Part shown: positions 1-8,752 of the stretch, piece after piece
Numbering within the stretch: the stretch's first letter is position 1
Layout: the number at the start of each line of letters is the position of its first letter
From: Hymenobacter artigasi
Lineage (GTDB): Bacteria > Bacteroidota > Bacteroidia > Cytophagales > Hymenobacteraceae
NCBI RefSeq assembly: GCF_012275535.1
Contig: NZ_JAAVTK010000004.1
Location: 1-64,000, forward strand
Reading direction: 5' to 3'
DNA length: 64,000 nucleotides
Translations under genes and position numbers: made by a program
Notes under the pieces: model-generated
The model's input: the letters and a program-made list of their open reading frames with translations, nothing else
Told to the model about the DNA's origin: nothing
Database searches by the model: none

Positions 1-78
1 AAACTCGTGCACCTGCTCTTTGCCTGTGCCCTGAACCAGCGAAAATATGACGAAAAATATGCCACGGCCCTTGCCTGA
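1..78 (+). pseudogene. 3' end of a probable transposase gene (partial at window edge)
   Basis: Frame 1 is open from the first base and ends in TGA at 76-78. The 25 readable residues include KLVHLLFACALNQRKYD, which resembles the C-terminal tail of IS110-type transposases of Bacteroidota as I recall them. The gene body lies outside the window, so it cannot be said whether the copy is intact. The inverted repeat at 91-156 follows 12 bases later. The call rests on a short tail only and could be wrong. Confidence 0.45.
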
Positions 79-90
79 ATCATAGAAATC

Positions 91-156
91 GCATCCTTGC
101 GTCTCATCGTTGAACGAAACCCGCCGTTATTGTTCAACGACGAGACGCAAGGATGC
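91..156. repeat. Inverted repeat, 25-bp arms (GAGACGCAAGGATGC family)
   Basis: Arms at 91-115 and 132-156 are reverse complements with one mismatch and a 16-base loop. The core GAGACGCAAGGATGCGTCTCTACA recurs at 48323-48433, so this is a dispersed family and not a one-off terminator. It lies between the transposase-like tail and the 3' end of the esterase gene. Confidence 0.85.
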
Positions 157-202
157 GTCTCTACACCGTTCTGGTTACTTTCTAAATAGCTTCAATCAGC
201 CG

Positions 203-1081
203 CTACTCGACGGCTGCTCCATTGACTTTCAGTACCTGCTGTAAAAACAGCACCTGGTAGGGCAGCGCGGTCTGCCAGTATTCCCAGGTGTGGGCGCCGG
301 GGCGCTCGGTGTAATCATGCGGGGTGTGGTTGTACACGAGGCGGCGGTGCAGCTCGCGGTTGATGTCGATGAGGCCATCATCTACCCCGCAATCGATGAT
401 GAGGGGCAGGCCGTTGCGGTGCATTTGTTCGACCAGGGTCAGCACTGAATTGTCGGCGAACCGCTCGGGATTATCGGCTTCTGAGCCGAGGATGGGGGCC
501 CAGAGCCTGGCGCGGCCGGCGGCCTCGGCGGGTGCCAGCTTGCGGTTCCAGGTGCGCAGGTCGAGGGCACCGCTCATGCTGCCGGCGGCGCAATACAGGT
601 CGGGGTGGCGGGCCGAGAGGAAGAGCGCGCCGTGCCCGCCCATGCTCAGCCCGGCGATAACGCGGCCCTTGCGGTTGGCCACGGTACGGTAGGTCTGGTC
701 GATTTTCGAGATGACTTCCTGGGTCAGGTAGGTTTCGAACTGGCTATCGAGGCTCACGGGACTGTTGAGGTAGAAGCTGAAGGTTTCGCCCTCGGGGTTC
801 ACGATAATCAGGTTGTAATCATCGGCCAGGCGGTGCAGCAGCTGCTTATCAGGCGTCTTATTCAGCCAATCGGAAAAGTGGCCCCAGGCCCCGTGCAGCA
901 GGTAAAGCACCGGGTAATTTGCCTTTTTATTCTTGGCGTAGGAAGCCGGCAGCACCACGGCGGCCCGATAGGTTTTGTGCATGGCCGCACTCGGAATAGC
1001 CAGGGTGTCGACGCGGGCGGCGCGGGCCGCGGCGGCGGAGAGAAGTAGGCAGGCGAGGAGGAGCAGGCGAAAACGGGACAT
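203..1081 (-). CDS. Secreted alpha/beta-hydrolase esterase (putative esterase / antigen-85-like family)
   Basis: The protein has 292 residues when started at the ATG at 1081, which opens a good signal peptide (MSRFRLLLLACLLLSAAAARA). The frame stays open upstream, but that part runs through the palindrome at 1127-1225 and is not protein-like. The core shows YPVLYLLHG, an AGLSMGGHGAL nucleophile elbow with the catalytic Ser, and a late GAHTWEYW supplying the His. This pattern fits the esterase D/feruloyl-esterase-like family, which hydrolyses acyl esters outside the cytoplasm. The substrate cannot be told from sequence. It is divergent from the amylase gene, and the two share the spacer with the palindrome. 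Confidence 0.85.
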   Translation of the reverse strand: MSRFRLLLLACLLLSAAAARAARVDTLAIPSAAMHKTYRAAVVLPASYAKNKKANYPVLYLLHGAWGHFSDWLNKTPDKQLLHRLADDYNLIIVNPEGETFSFYLNSPVSLDSQFETYLTQEVISKIDQTYRTVANRKGRVIAGLSMGGHGALFLSARHPDLYCAAGSMSGALDLRTWNRKLAPAEAAGRARLWAPILGSEADNPERFADNSVLTLVEQMHRNGLPLIIDCGVDDGLIDINRELHRRLVYNHTPHDYTERPGAHTWEYWQTALPYQVLFLQQVLKVNGAAVE

Positions 1082-1126
1082 AGGTGGGGTAGGATTTTTG
1101 GTGGGAGAAGAGGCGAAAGTAACGGA

Positions 1127-1225
1127 GCCGCCTGTCATCCTGAGCGCAGCGAAGGACCTTATCACCGCTGAACGATTTATACAGACGCGATAAGGTCCTT
1201 CGCTGCGCTCAGGATGACAGGCGGC
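1127..1225. repeat. Perfect 37-bp-arm palindrome (TGTCATCCTGAGCGCAGCGAAGGACC family)
   Basis: Arms 1127-1163 and 1189-1225 are exact reverse complements with a 25-base loop. Diverged relatives occur at 5561-5649 and 46601-46705, with fragments near 34877 and 55004. It occupies the divergent promoter region between the esterase and the amylase, so it may form a cruciform or affect both transcripts. Confidence 0.9.
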
Positions 1226-1283
1226 AAGGGGTTCCGGCAGCGGTGGGCGTAACTTTACCCCTCGATTTTTAGCAACTAGCATA

Positions 1284-3854
1284 ATGAGGTTTCGCTTACT
1301 ATTTATTGCCCTGCTGGCCAACTGGGGCAGCGCCCAGGCCAATCAGCTCACCTTTCGGGTCGATATGGGCACCACGGCCGTGCCCGCCGGGGGCGTGCAC
1401 GTAGCCGGTAATTTCCAGGCCGCCGCCGGCTTTCCGGCCGACTGGAACCCCGCCACCACGGCCCTCACCGACCCTGACGGTGACCACGTCTGGGAAGCCA
1501 CCGTGAACGTGCCGGCAGGTACCTACCTCTACAAATTCGTGAACGGCAACGCCTGGGGCGTTTCCGAGCTGGTGCCCGCCACCTGCGGCATCACCGACGG
1601 GGGCGGCAACGTGAACCGCCAGGTAGTGGTGGGCGGCTCGGCCGTGCGCCTGCCCATCGTGGCCTTCGCCGACTGCGCTACGCAGCTGCGCTTCGCCGTG
1701 GACATGACCGGCCAGACCGTGGCCCGCACCGGCGTGCACGTCGTGGGTAATTTTCAGGCTCTGGCCGGCTACGGCGCGAATAACGACGCCACCGCGCTGC
1801 CGCTGACCGACGACAACAGCGACGGCATCTACGAGGTGACGATTGCGCTGCCGGCCCCCGGCATGTTCCAGTACCGCTTCGTGAACGGCAACACCCTGGC
1901 CGGGGCCGAAACCGTGCCCGCCGCCTGTGGCACCGCCGATGCCACCGGCACCCTCACCCGCGTGGTGAGCGCCATGGCCGTCGTGAATACCACGCCCAGC
2001 TACTGCTTTGGCACCTGCGCGGCCTGCAATGGGGCCACGCTCACCAATTACCCCACGTACTGGTGGAATGATGCCGTGTTCTACGAAGTATTCGTGCGCA
2101 GCTTCTACGACAGCAACGGCGATGGCAAAGGCGACTTCGCCGGCCTCACCCAGAAGCTTGACTACCTCAACGACGGCAACCCCGCCACCACCACCGACCT
2201 GGGCGTAACCGGCCTCTGGCTGATGCCCATCATGGACTCGCCCAGCTACCACGGCTACGACATCAGCGACTACAAAGCCGTAGAGCCGGATTATGGCACC
2301 ATGGCCGACTTCGATGCCTTCCTGGCCGCCGCCCACCGGCGCGGCATCAAGGTCATTCTGGACATGGTGCTGAACCACTCTTCCAGCCAGCATCCGTGGT
2401 TTACGCAGGCCGCGGCCAGCACTACCAGCCCGTACCGCAACTGGTATTTGTGGTCGCCCACCGACCTGGGCTACGGGCCGTTTGGCGGCAGCGGCTGGCA
2501 CCCGCGCAACGGCAACTATTTCTACGGCGCGTTCTGGGAAGGCATGCCCGATTTGAACTGGCGCAACCCCCAGTTGAAGGCCGCCATGTGGGACGCCGAC
2601 CGGTTCTGGCTGCGCAAGGGCGTCGACGGCTTCCGGCTCGATGCCGTGCGCTACCTGGTGGAAACCGGCAGCAACACCGCCGACACGCCCGAAACCTTCG
2701 GCATTCTGGAAGAATTTCACGACTCGCTGAAGGCCGTGAACCCGGCCGCGCTATCCGTAGGCGAGGCTTGGACCAACACCAGCGCCGTAATCCCCTACGT
2801 AAGCAACCGCCGGCTCGACCTCTGCTTCGAGTTCGACCTGTCCAGCAGCATCGTCAACGCCGTGAGCCAGGGCAGCCCCACGGCCCTGCGCACCCAGCTC
2901 AACCTCGTCACCAGCCTCTACCCGCGCCTGCAGTACGCCACCTTCCTCACCAACCACGACCAGAACCGCGTGTTCGATGGCCTGGGCAGCAATGTAGCCC
3001 GCATGAAACAGGCGGCGGCGCTCTACCTCACCATGCCCGGCGTGCCCTTTCTTTATTATGGCGAGGAAGTGGGCATGGCCGGCACCGGCCCCGACGAAGA
3101 CAAGCGCCGCCCCATGCAGTGGACGGCCGGCACCCAGTCGGGTTTCACCACCGGCACGCCCTGGCGCAGCCTCAACTCCAACTACGCCACCTACAACGTA
3201 GCCACCGAGCAGGCCGACGCCAACTCGCTGCTCAGCCATTACAAGAAGCTCATTGGCCTGCGCACCGCCAACGAAACCCTGCGCAAGGGCTACTACCTGC
3301 CCGTCACCTCGTCGGCCACGTCGGTACTGGCCTACGCCCGCGTTTTCAATCAGGAAGCTACCGTGATTGCCGCTAACCTGGGCAGCACGGCCGTGAGCAG
3401 CTCCACGCTTTCGCTCACCATGTCGACGCTGGCCGCTGGTACCTACCAAGTGACGGAGCTATACACCGGCCAGGCCGCCGGCACCGTCACGGTGAACGCG
3501 CAGGGCGGTTTCAGCAGCTTTGCCACAACGCTGCCGGCCCTGGTCGCTAATCAAACCTGGGTGCTGCGCCTGCGCTCCACCACGGCCACCGCTACGGCCA
3601 GCGCCCAACCCACCTTCGCCCTGGCGCTTTACCCAAATCCCACGGCCGGCGCGGTGCGCCTGGCGCTGGCCGCCGCCCCAGCCGCCCAAAGCCAGCTGCA
3701 GGTATTCGACCTCACCGGCCGCCTGCTGCAAACCCGTAGCTTCAGCGGCAGCAGCTACGTGGTGGAAACCAGTGGCTGGGCTGCTGGGACTTACTTTGTG
3801 CGGGTGCAGTCAGGGGCAGCTGTGGCTATGCAGCGGCTGGTGGTGGAGCGGTAA
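1284..3854 (+). CDS. T9SS-exported GH13 alpha-amylase with two N-terminal starch-binding-like repeats
   Basis: 856 residues. A signal peptide (about 1-19) is followed by two related modules of about 110 residues (near 20-130 and 135-235), each with an FxVDM start, a GxHVxGNFQA strand and YxFVNGN; these look like starch-binding beta-sandwich repeats. The GH13 barrel starts near 262 ([12 protein letters not shown]) and has all four conserved regions: DMVLNH (360-365), GFRLDA with nucleophile D453, GEAW with acid/base E494, and NHD with D559. Residues from about 780 on (LYPNP ... GTYFVRV ... QRLVVER) form a type A T9SS sorting domain. The enzyme should therefore cleave alpha-1,4-glucans outside the cell or on its surface. 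The exact specificity is not resolved. Confidence 0.93.
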   Translation: MRFRLLFIALLANWGSAQANQLTFRVDMGTTAVPAGGVHVAGNFQAAAGFPADWNPATTALTDPDGDHVWEATVNVPAGTYLYKFVNGNAWGVSELVPATCGITDGGGNVNRQVVVGGSAVRLPIVAFADCATQLRFAVDMTGQTVARTGVHVVGNFQALAGYGANNDATALPLTDDNSDGIYEVTIALPAPGMFQYRFVNGNTLAGAETVPAACGTADATGTLTRVVSAMAVVNTTPSYCFGTCAACNGATLTNYPTYWWNDAVFYEVFVRSFYDSNGDGKGDFAGLTQKLDYLNDGNPATTTDLGVTGLWLMPIMDSPSYHGYDISDYKAVEPDYGTMADFDAFLAAAHRRGIKVILDMVLNHSSSQHPWFTQAAASTTSPYRNWYLWSPTDLGYGPFGGSGWHPRNGNYFYGAFWEGMPDLNWRNPQLKAAMWDADRFWLRKGVDGFRLDAVRYLVETGSNTADTPETFGILEEFHDSLKAVNPAALSVGEAWTNTSAVIPYVSNRRLDLCFEFDLSSSIVNAVSQGSPTALRTQLNLVTSLYPRLQYATFLTNHDQNRVFDGLGSNVARMKQAAALYLTMPGVPFLYYGEEVGMAGTGPDEDKRRPMQWTAGTQSGFTTGTPWRSLNSNYATYNVATEQADANSLLSHYKKLIGLRTANETLRKGYYLPVTSSATSVLAYARVFNQEATVIAANLGSTAVSSSTLSLTMSTLAAGTYQVTELYTGQAAGTVTVNAQGGFSSFATTLPALVANQTWVLRLRSTTATATASAQPTFALALYPNPTAGAVRLALAAAPAAQSQLQVFDLTGRLLQTRSFSGSSYVVETSGWAAGTYFVRVQSGAAVAMQRLVVER

Positions 3855-3860
3855 GACCAA

Positions 3861-4031
3861 GTCACCTCACCCCCCGACCCCCTCTCCAAAAAAGAGGGGG
3901 AGCCATACGACTTTCTGATTTAGGTCAAATTATAACAAAAAAGCCTCGCAGGTGCGAGGCTTTTTTGTTAGCGCAACTCTGCGCCGCCGTGGCTCCTCCT
4001 CTTTTTTGGAGGGGGGGCGGGGGGGGAGGTG
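3861..4031. repeat. Nested inverted repeat between convergent stop codons
   Basis: The left block 3861-3905 (CCTCACCCCCCGACCCCCTCTCC then GAGGGGGAGCC) is matched in inverse by 3990-4031, with the terminator at 3934-3970 in the middle. The whole structure fills the interval from the amylase stop (3854) to the aspartase stop (4038). Each outer block is itself a small hairpin. Confidence 0.75.
3934..3970. terminator. Bidirectional rho-independent terminator
   Basis: GCCTCGCA/TGCGAGGC stem (3943-3950 with 3953-3960), preceded by AACAAAAAA and followed by TTTTTTGTT. The A and T tracts are symmetric, so it can end both the amylase and the aspartase transcripts. Confidence 0.9.
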
Positions 4032-4037
4032 AACGAC

Positions 4038-5444
4038 CTACTTCATAAACACCGGCCGAATCAAATTCTCAAACGTGAAAATCTCGTCCCACTTTTCCTG
4101 GGTCAACAGCCCGCGCTCGGTCACGGCGATGTCGTGCACCGACTTGCCGGTTTTTAGCGCTTCCTTGGCAATTTCGGCTGAGGCTTCGTAGCCGATAACC
4201 GGGTTGAGCTGCGTGACAATGCCGATGCTGTTGCGCACGAGGCTCTCGGCGTGCTCCTTATTGGCCGTGATGCCCACTACGCACTTGTCGCGCAGGGTGC
4301 GGCAGGCGTTGGTCATGTAGGAAATGGAGGTGAATAGCGCGAAGCTGATAACTGGCTCCATTACATTGAGCTGGAGCTGGCCGGCTTCGGCGGCCATGGT
4401 CACCGTGAGGTCGGCCCCGATGACGTAGAATGCGGTTTGGTTCACTACTTCGGGCACCACCGGGTTCACCTTGCCGGGCATGATGCTGGAGCCTGGCTGC
4501 AAGGCGGGCAGGTTGATTTCGTTGAAACCGGTGCGCGGTCCGGACGAGAGCAGGCGTAGGTCGTTGCAGATTTTGGAGAGCTTCACGGCCGTGCGCTTCA
4601 GTACGCCGGAGAGCTGCACGTAGGCGCCCGTGTCGTAGGTGGCTTCGAACAGGTCGCCGGCCAGCAGCAGGTTGAGGCCGGTGATGGTGCGTAGGTGCTC
4701 GGTCACGAGCTCGGGGTAGCCGGTGGGGGCGTTGATGCGCGAGCCGATGGCGGTGGCGCCCATGTTGATTTCATTAATCAGGCGGCGCGAGTCGTCGATG
4801 CGCAGCAGTTCCTCGCGCAGGTTGGTGGCGAAGGCCTGGAACTCGTCGCCCATGCTCATCGGCACGGCATCCTGGAGCTGGGTGCGGCCCATTTTGAGGA
4901 TGTCGTGGAATTCCTCGCCTTTTTGGGCGAAGGCGTCGGCCAGCACTTTCAGGGTTTCGCGGTAGCCCACCAGCTTGTTGTTGAGCGCGATGCGGAAGGC
5001 GGTGGGGTAGGCGTCGTTGGTGCTTTGCGAGCAGTTGACGTGGTTGTTGGGGTGGCAGAACTGGTACTCGCCCTTGGCGTGGCCCATGATTTCCAACGCG
5101 ACATTCGCAATCACTTCGTTGGCATTCATATTCACCGAAGTGCCCGCGCCACCCTGAATCATGTCGGTCAGGAACTGATTATCGAACTCGCCGGTGGCCA
5201 CGCGGTCGCAGGCATCGGCAATGGCATCGGCAATGTTGGCGGGCAGCACGCCGAGCTCTTTGTTGGCCAGGGCCGCGCCTTTTTTCACGTAGGCCAGCGC
5301 CTGCACAAACAGCGGCTCGTTCTTAATAGGAATACCGGTGATGTCGAAGTTTTCGAGCGCGCGCAGGGTCTGGATGCCGTAGTAGGCGGTATCGGGCAGG
5401 CTGCGTTCGCCGAGGAAGTCGTGTTCGATGCGGGAAGTGGACAT
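4038..5444 (-). CDS. aspA: Aspartate ammonia-lyase
   Basis: 468 residues from the ATG at 5444 (MSTSRIEHDFLGERSLP). The open frame extends further upstream but only into the 5561-5649 repeat. Family landmarks are clear: GERSLPDTAYYGIQT near the start, TSVNMNANEV, the substrate-binding QSTNDAYPTA, and the signature GSSIMPGKVNP of the aspartase/fumarase superfamily. The reaction is L-aspartate to fumarate plus ammonia in the cytosol. Fumarase class II is the main alternative, but the N-terminus and overall pattern favour aspartase. It is a single-gene unit convergent with the amylase. Confidence 0.93.
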   Translation of the reverse strand: MSTSRIEHDFLGERSLPDTAYYGIQTLRALENFDITGIPIKNEPLFVQALAYVKKGAALANKELGVLPANIADAIADACDRVATGEFDNQFLTDMIQGGAGTSVNMNANEVIANVALEIMGHAKGEYQFCHPNNHVNCSQSTNDAYPTAFRIALNNKLVGYRETLKVLADAFAQKGEEFHDILKMGRTQLQDAVPMSMGDEFQAFATNLREELLRIDDSRRLINEINMGATAIGSRINAPTGYPELVTEHLRTITGLNLLLAGDLFEATYDTGAYVQLSGVLKRTAVKLSKICNDLRLLSSGPRTGFNEINLPALQPGSSIMPGKVNPVVPEVVNQTAFYVIGADLTVTMAAEAGQLQLNVMEPVISFALFTSISYMTNACRTLRDKCVVGITANKEHAESLVRNSIGIVTQLNPVIGYEASAEIAKEALKTGKSVHDIAVTERGLLTQEKWDEIFTFENLIRPVFMK

Positions 5445-5560
5445 GGGGAATTTTGGGGTGGGAGGATGGATAGTTAAGGAATGGCCAGATGGCGGGACAA
5501 ACCTACGGCGGCGCATTGCAACGTGGCGGGTTTTTGCGTGTGTGTGGGTTTGTCGCACGT

Positions 5561-5649
5561 CATGCAGCGCGCAGCGAAGCATCTTTACCGCTTCGTTGCA
5601 TTCGTGTTAATTACTATTGAGGTAAAGATGCTTCGCTGCGCTCTGCATA
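5561..5649. repeat. Inverted repeat, 29-bp arms (diverged relative of 1127-1225)
   Basis: Arms 5561-5589 and 5621-5649 pair with two mismatches around GCGCAGCGAAGCATCTTTACC. It lies in the divergent spacer between aspA and the DUF885 gene. The CGCAGCGAAG core is shared with the 1127-1225 and 46601-46705 elements. Confidence 0.85.
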
Positions 5650-5680
5650 ACGGTCTTTTTTCATCGTTCAAACCCCACCC

Positions 5681-7447
5681 ATGAAATTCAGCTACCTGCC
5701 TATCCTGGCCCTGGCCCTCGCCAGTTGCTCACAGGCCGATAAATCGGCCACCGCCACCGGCCCCGATGCCCGCTTCGATGCCTCTAAAGGTCAGTTTATC
5801 GAAGCCCTGTGGAAGCAGAATCCGGACTATGCCTCCGGCATGGGCTACCACAAATACGACTCGCTGCTGCTGATTCCCAACGCTGCCCAGCGGCAGGCCG
5901 ACGATGCTTTCGCCCAAAACAAACTGGCCACGCTGGGCAAATTCACCCTCGACAGCCTCTCGCCCAACAACCAGATTGACCTGCGCCTGCTCCGCAACGA
6001 GCTGCGCGCCGAGCGCTGGTACGCCGACACTCTCAAAAACTGGCAGTGGAACCCGGCCAGCTACAACCTCGGGGCCTCGGTGGGCGACCTGCTCAACGGC
6101 CGCCACTTCCCGCTCGACCGCCGCCTGCGCAACATCTCCGATAAAATCAGCCACGCGGCCGAGTTCTACGCCGCCGCCCGCGCCAACATCAGCAACCCGA
6201 CGAAGGAGCATACGCAACTGGGCATCAAGCAAAACGCGGGCGGCCTGGCCGTTTTCGGTTCCGCGCTGGCCGATTCGGTACGCAAATCGAGCCTGACTGA
6301 AGCCGAGAAAAAGACGCTGACCGACCGCGTGGCCGCCGCCAGCAAGGCCGTGCAGGGCTACATGGATTTCCTCAAAAACGACGTGCTGACCAAGGGCTCG
6401 TTCCGCTCGTTCCGCATCGGCAAGGAGCTGTTCGACCAGAAATTTGCCTACGATATTCAGTCGCGCTTCACTGCCGCCGAAGTGTATGAGCAGGCCCTGA
6501 CCCATAAGGCCGAGCTGCTGCACGACATGGGCCACCGCGCCGCCCGCCTCTATCCCAAGTACTTCCCCGGCCAGAAAGCCCCGGCCGACACCCTCGCCCT
6601 CATCACGGCCGTCATCAACCAGCTCACCCTGAAGCACGCCCCGCGCGACGGTTTCGTAGATGCCGTGAAGCGCCAGATTCCGACCCTGGTAGCCTTCGTG
6701 AACGAACATAAATTATTGACTCAGGACCCCAGCAAGCCGTTGGTGGTGCGCGAAACGCCACTTTACATGCGCGGCAGCGGCGCGGGCGCCAGCGTATCGG
6801 CCCCCGGCCCCTATGATAAGGGCGCGAATACCTACTACAACGTGGAGCCCCTGCCCGCCGAGTGGACGCCCGCCCAGGCCGAAAGCTACCTGCGCGAATA
6901 CAACGACTACACCCTCCAGATTCTCAACATTCACGAGGCCATTCCGGGCCACTACACCCAACTCGTTTACGCCAACCGCTCGCCTTCGCTGGTGAAAAGC
7001 ATCTTTGGCAACGGCGCGATGGTAGAAGGCTGGGCCGTGTATTCGGAGCGCATGATGTTGGAAAGCGGCTACGGCAACAACTCCGACGAAATGTGGCTGA
7101 TGTGGGACAAATGGAACATGCGCTCGACCCTGAACGCCGTTATCGACCACGCCATTCAGGCCGAAAACATGAGCGAAGCCGCCGTGGTGGCCATGCTCCG
7201 CCGCGAGGGCTTCCAGGAAGAAGCCGAGGCCCGGGGCAAGTGGCTGCGCGCCACCCTCAGCCAGGTGCAGCTCAGCAGCTATTTCACCGGCTACACCGAA
7301 ATCTACGCCTTGCGCCAGGAGCTGAAGCAGAAAGAAGGCAAAGACTTTGACCTGAAATCGTTCAACGAAAAATTCCTCAGCTACGGCAGCGCCCCGGTGA
7401 AATACATCCGGGAGCTGATGCTGCGGCCAAATCAAGCCAACCGGTAG
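5681..7447 (+). CDS. DUF885 family lipoprotein, probable zinc-dependent peptidase
   Basis: 588 residues. The N-terminus MKFSYLPILALALASCSQ has a lipobox (LASC), so the protein is lipid-anchored after cleavage. The DUF885 hallmark HEAIPGH is present (H418, E419, H424), an HExxxGH-type zinc site, followed by WAVYSERMM and FTGYTEIY, which are typical of the family's C-terminal helical part. Length is normal for the family. Members are thought to be metallopeptidases but few have been characterised, so the substrate is open. The ATG at 5681 follows the repeat by about 30 bases. Confidence 0.88.
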   Translation: MKFSYLPILALALASCSQADKSATATGPDARFDASKGQFIEALWKQNPDYASGMGYHKYDSLLLIPNAAQRQADDAFAQNKLATLGKFTLDSLSPNNQIDLRLLRNELRAERWYADTLKNWQWNPASYNLGASVGDLLNGRHFPLDRRLRNISDKISHAAEFYAAARANISNPTKEHTQLGIKQNAGGLAVFGSALADSVRKSSLTEAEKKTLTDRVAAASKAVQGYMDFLKNDVLTKGSFRSFRIGKELFDQKFAYDIQSRFTAAEVYEQALTHKAELLHDMGHRAARLYPKYFPGQKAPADTLALITAVINQLTLKHAPRDGFVDAVKRQIPTLVAFVNEHKLLTQDPSKPLVVRETPLYMRGSGAGASVSAPGPYDKGANTYYNVEPLPAEWTPAQAESYLREYNDYTLQILNIHEAIPGHYTQLVYANRSPSLVKSIFGNGAMVEGWAVYSERMMLESGYGNNSDEMWLMWDKWNMRSTLNAVIDHAIQAENMSEAAVVAMLRREGFQEEAEARGKWLRATLSQVQLSSYFTGYTEIYALRQELKQKEGKDFDLKSFNEKFLSYGSAPVKYIRELMLRPNQANR

Positions 7448-7460
7448 AATAGTGGGAGCA

Positions 7461-7492
7461 GCCGGAAAGCGGGAATCTTTCCGCTTTCCGGC
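7461..7492. terminator. GC-rich hairpin after the DUF885 gene
   Basis: GCCGGAAAGCGG (7461-7472) pairs exactly with CCGCTTTCCGGC (7481-7492) over an 8-base loop, starting 13 bases after the DUF885 stop. There is no T-run after it, so it may act as a weak terminator or a 3'-end stabiliser. Confidence 0.45.
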
Positions 7493-7561
7493 GTGTATGG
7501 GGGCCGCATGCCTGCTTCGGCTTGTGCTGCCCCCTTTTTCCCTGCAACTACGCTTATTTCA

Positions 7562-7921
7562 ATGGCTGATTTATTACTCACCAATCCGGTGCTCGATACC
7601 AACGACGAAGGCTTGCGTCACCGCATCTACGAGCACCAAAAAGTCTTTGCCAAATTCACGGCCGAAGACTGCGCGATATGCAAGCTGCTGGGTCCGGGCT
7701 TCGCCAAATTTGCAGAAGACGAAGAATACCGCGACATTCAGTTTGTGCGCCTTTCGTCGGAGGAAAATCCCGTGGCCAAGCAGTTGATGAATGAGCGCGC
7801 CTCGCCGTTTTTCGTGAGCTACTGTCAGGGCCGACTCCTGGAGTGCGACTCCCTCAAAACGGACGTTGCCGTACAGGCTCAGCTTGACCGCCTCCGCGCC
7901 TTTGTGCCCGATAACGGGTAG
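7562..7921 (+). CDS. Thioredoxin-like protein with CAIC active site
   Basis: 119 residues from the ATG at 7562. An in-frame ATG at 7493 would add 23 residues with no family resemblance. FTAEDCAICKLLGPGF places a CxxC pair where thioredoxins have theirs, then comes a strand (IQFVRLS) and the conserved cis-Pro region RASPFF. It probably reduces or monitors disulfides in the cytosol; no export signal is seen. CAIC is not the classic CGPC, so the redox potential and partner may differ from thioredoxin A. Confidence 0.8.
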   Translation: MADLLLTNPVLDTNDEGLRHRIYEHQKVFAKFTAEDCAICKLLGPGFAKFAEDEEYRDIQFVRLSSEENPVAKQLMNERASPFFVSYCQGRLLECDSLKTDVAVQAQLDRLRAFVPDNG

Positions 7922-7939
7922 TCCGTCCCGGCTGGGCGC

Positions 7940-7947
7940 TACCTTTG
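7940..7947 (+). promoter_or_regulatory. Possible -7 element TACCTTTG
   Basis: Exact match to the Bacteroidota -7 consensus TAnnTTTG, ending three bases before the GTG at 7951. If used, the ydcF-like transcript would be leaderless or would start at a later codon. No convincing -33 TTG is seen at the usual spacing. Confidence 0.35.
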
Positions 7948-7950
7948 GGC

Positions 7951-8715
7951 GTGTTTTTTCTGCTCTCGAAGGTTCTCGACTTTGCGCTGCTGCCCACCGT
8001 GTGGCTGGTGGCACTGCTAATTGCGGCATTGGTAGCGCGGCCGCCGCGCCAGCGGCGCTGGCTGGTGGCTGCGCTGGTGCTCACGCTGCTCAGCACCAAT
8101 CCATTCCTGGCCAATGAGCTGCTGCTGGCCTGGGAACAGCCCCCCGTAGCCCTGGCCGCCCTGCCCCGCCACGCCGATGCCGCCGTGCTGCTCACCGGCA
8201 TCACCAGCGTCAACAAGTCGCCTCACGACCGGGTGTATCTCGGCCCCGGGGCCGACCGCCTCACCAGCGCGCTGTGGCTGTACCGGGCCGGCCGGGTGCG
8301 CCGCATCATCATTTCCGGCGGCTCGGGCACCGTGAAAACGGCCGCCCACACCGAGGCCAGCGACCTGGCCACGCTGCTACGGCTCGCGGGCGTGCCCAAC
8401 TCCGCCATTTTGCTCGAAGACCAGAGCCGCAACACCCGCGAAAACGCGCTGTTCACGCAAAAGCTGGTGGCCGCCCGGCCCGAGCTGGATACGCTCATTC
8501 TTGTTACCTCCGCCTTTCACCAGCGGCGGGCCATGGGCTGCTTCGCCAAAGTCGGGCTGCACCCCATCAGCTTCCCGGCCGGCTACCGCAGCGCCGACCG
8601 CCGCTTATCGCCCGATGCCTGGCTGGTGCCCAGCCCGGAGGCAATGGTCAATATCAGCCTGCTGGTGCACGAAATGACGGGCTGGCTGACGTACAAAGTG
8701 TTGGGGTATTTGTAG
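7951..8715 (+). CDS. YdcF-like DUF218 membrane protein
   Basis: 254 residues from the GTG at 7951 (MFFLLSKVLDF). A TTG at 7945 would add two residues. Two hydrophobic N-terminal helices (about residues 5-25 and 30-48) are followed by a soluble DUF218 domain: DAAVLLTG, the strand IIISGGSG, EDQSRNTRENA with the acidic/Arg pair typical of the family, and LVTSAFHQRRA. Relatives such as YdcF and SanA-like proteins are linked to envelope functions, but the biochemical role is unknown. It is convergent with the aldehyde dehydrogenase gene. Confidence 0.85.
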   Translation: MFFLLSKVLDFALLPTVWLVALLIAALVARPPRQRRWLVAALVLTLLSTNPFLANELLLAWEQPPVALAALPRHADAAVLLTGITSVNKSPHDRVYLGPGADRLTSALWLYRAGRVRRIIISGGSGTVKTAAHTEASDLATLLRLAGVPNSAILLEDQSRNTRENALFTQKLVAARPELDTLILVTSAFHQRRAMGCFAKVGLHPISFPAGYRSADRRLSPDAWLVPSPEAMVNISLLVHEMTGWLTYKVLGYL

Positions 8716-8752
8716 GGAAAGCAGCGGGCAACGGAATACCCAGAACGTCATA

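Noticed and set aside
1299..2720. Long open frame on the minus strand under the amylase gene (473 codons)
   Set aside because: It is the mirror of a GC-rich gene with strong codon bias; residues are Gly/Val/His-rich with no domain, and the plus strand carries a full GH13 enzyme.
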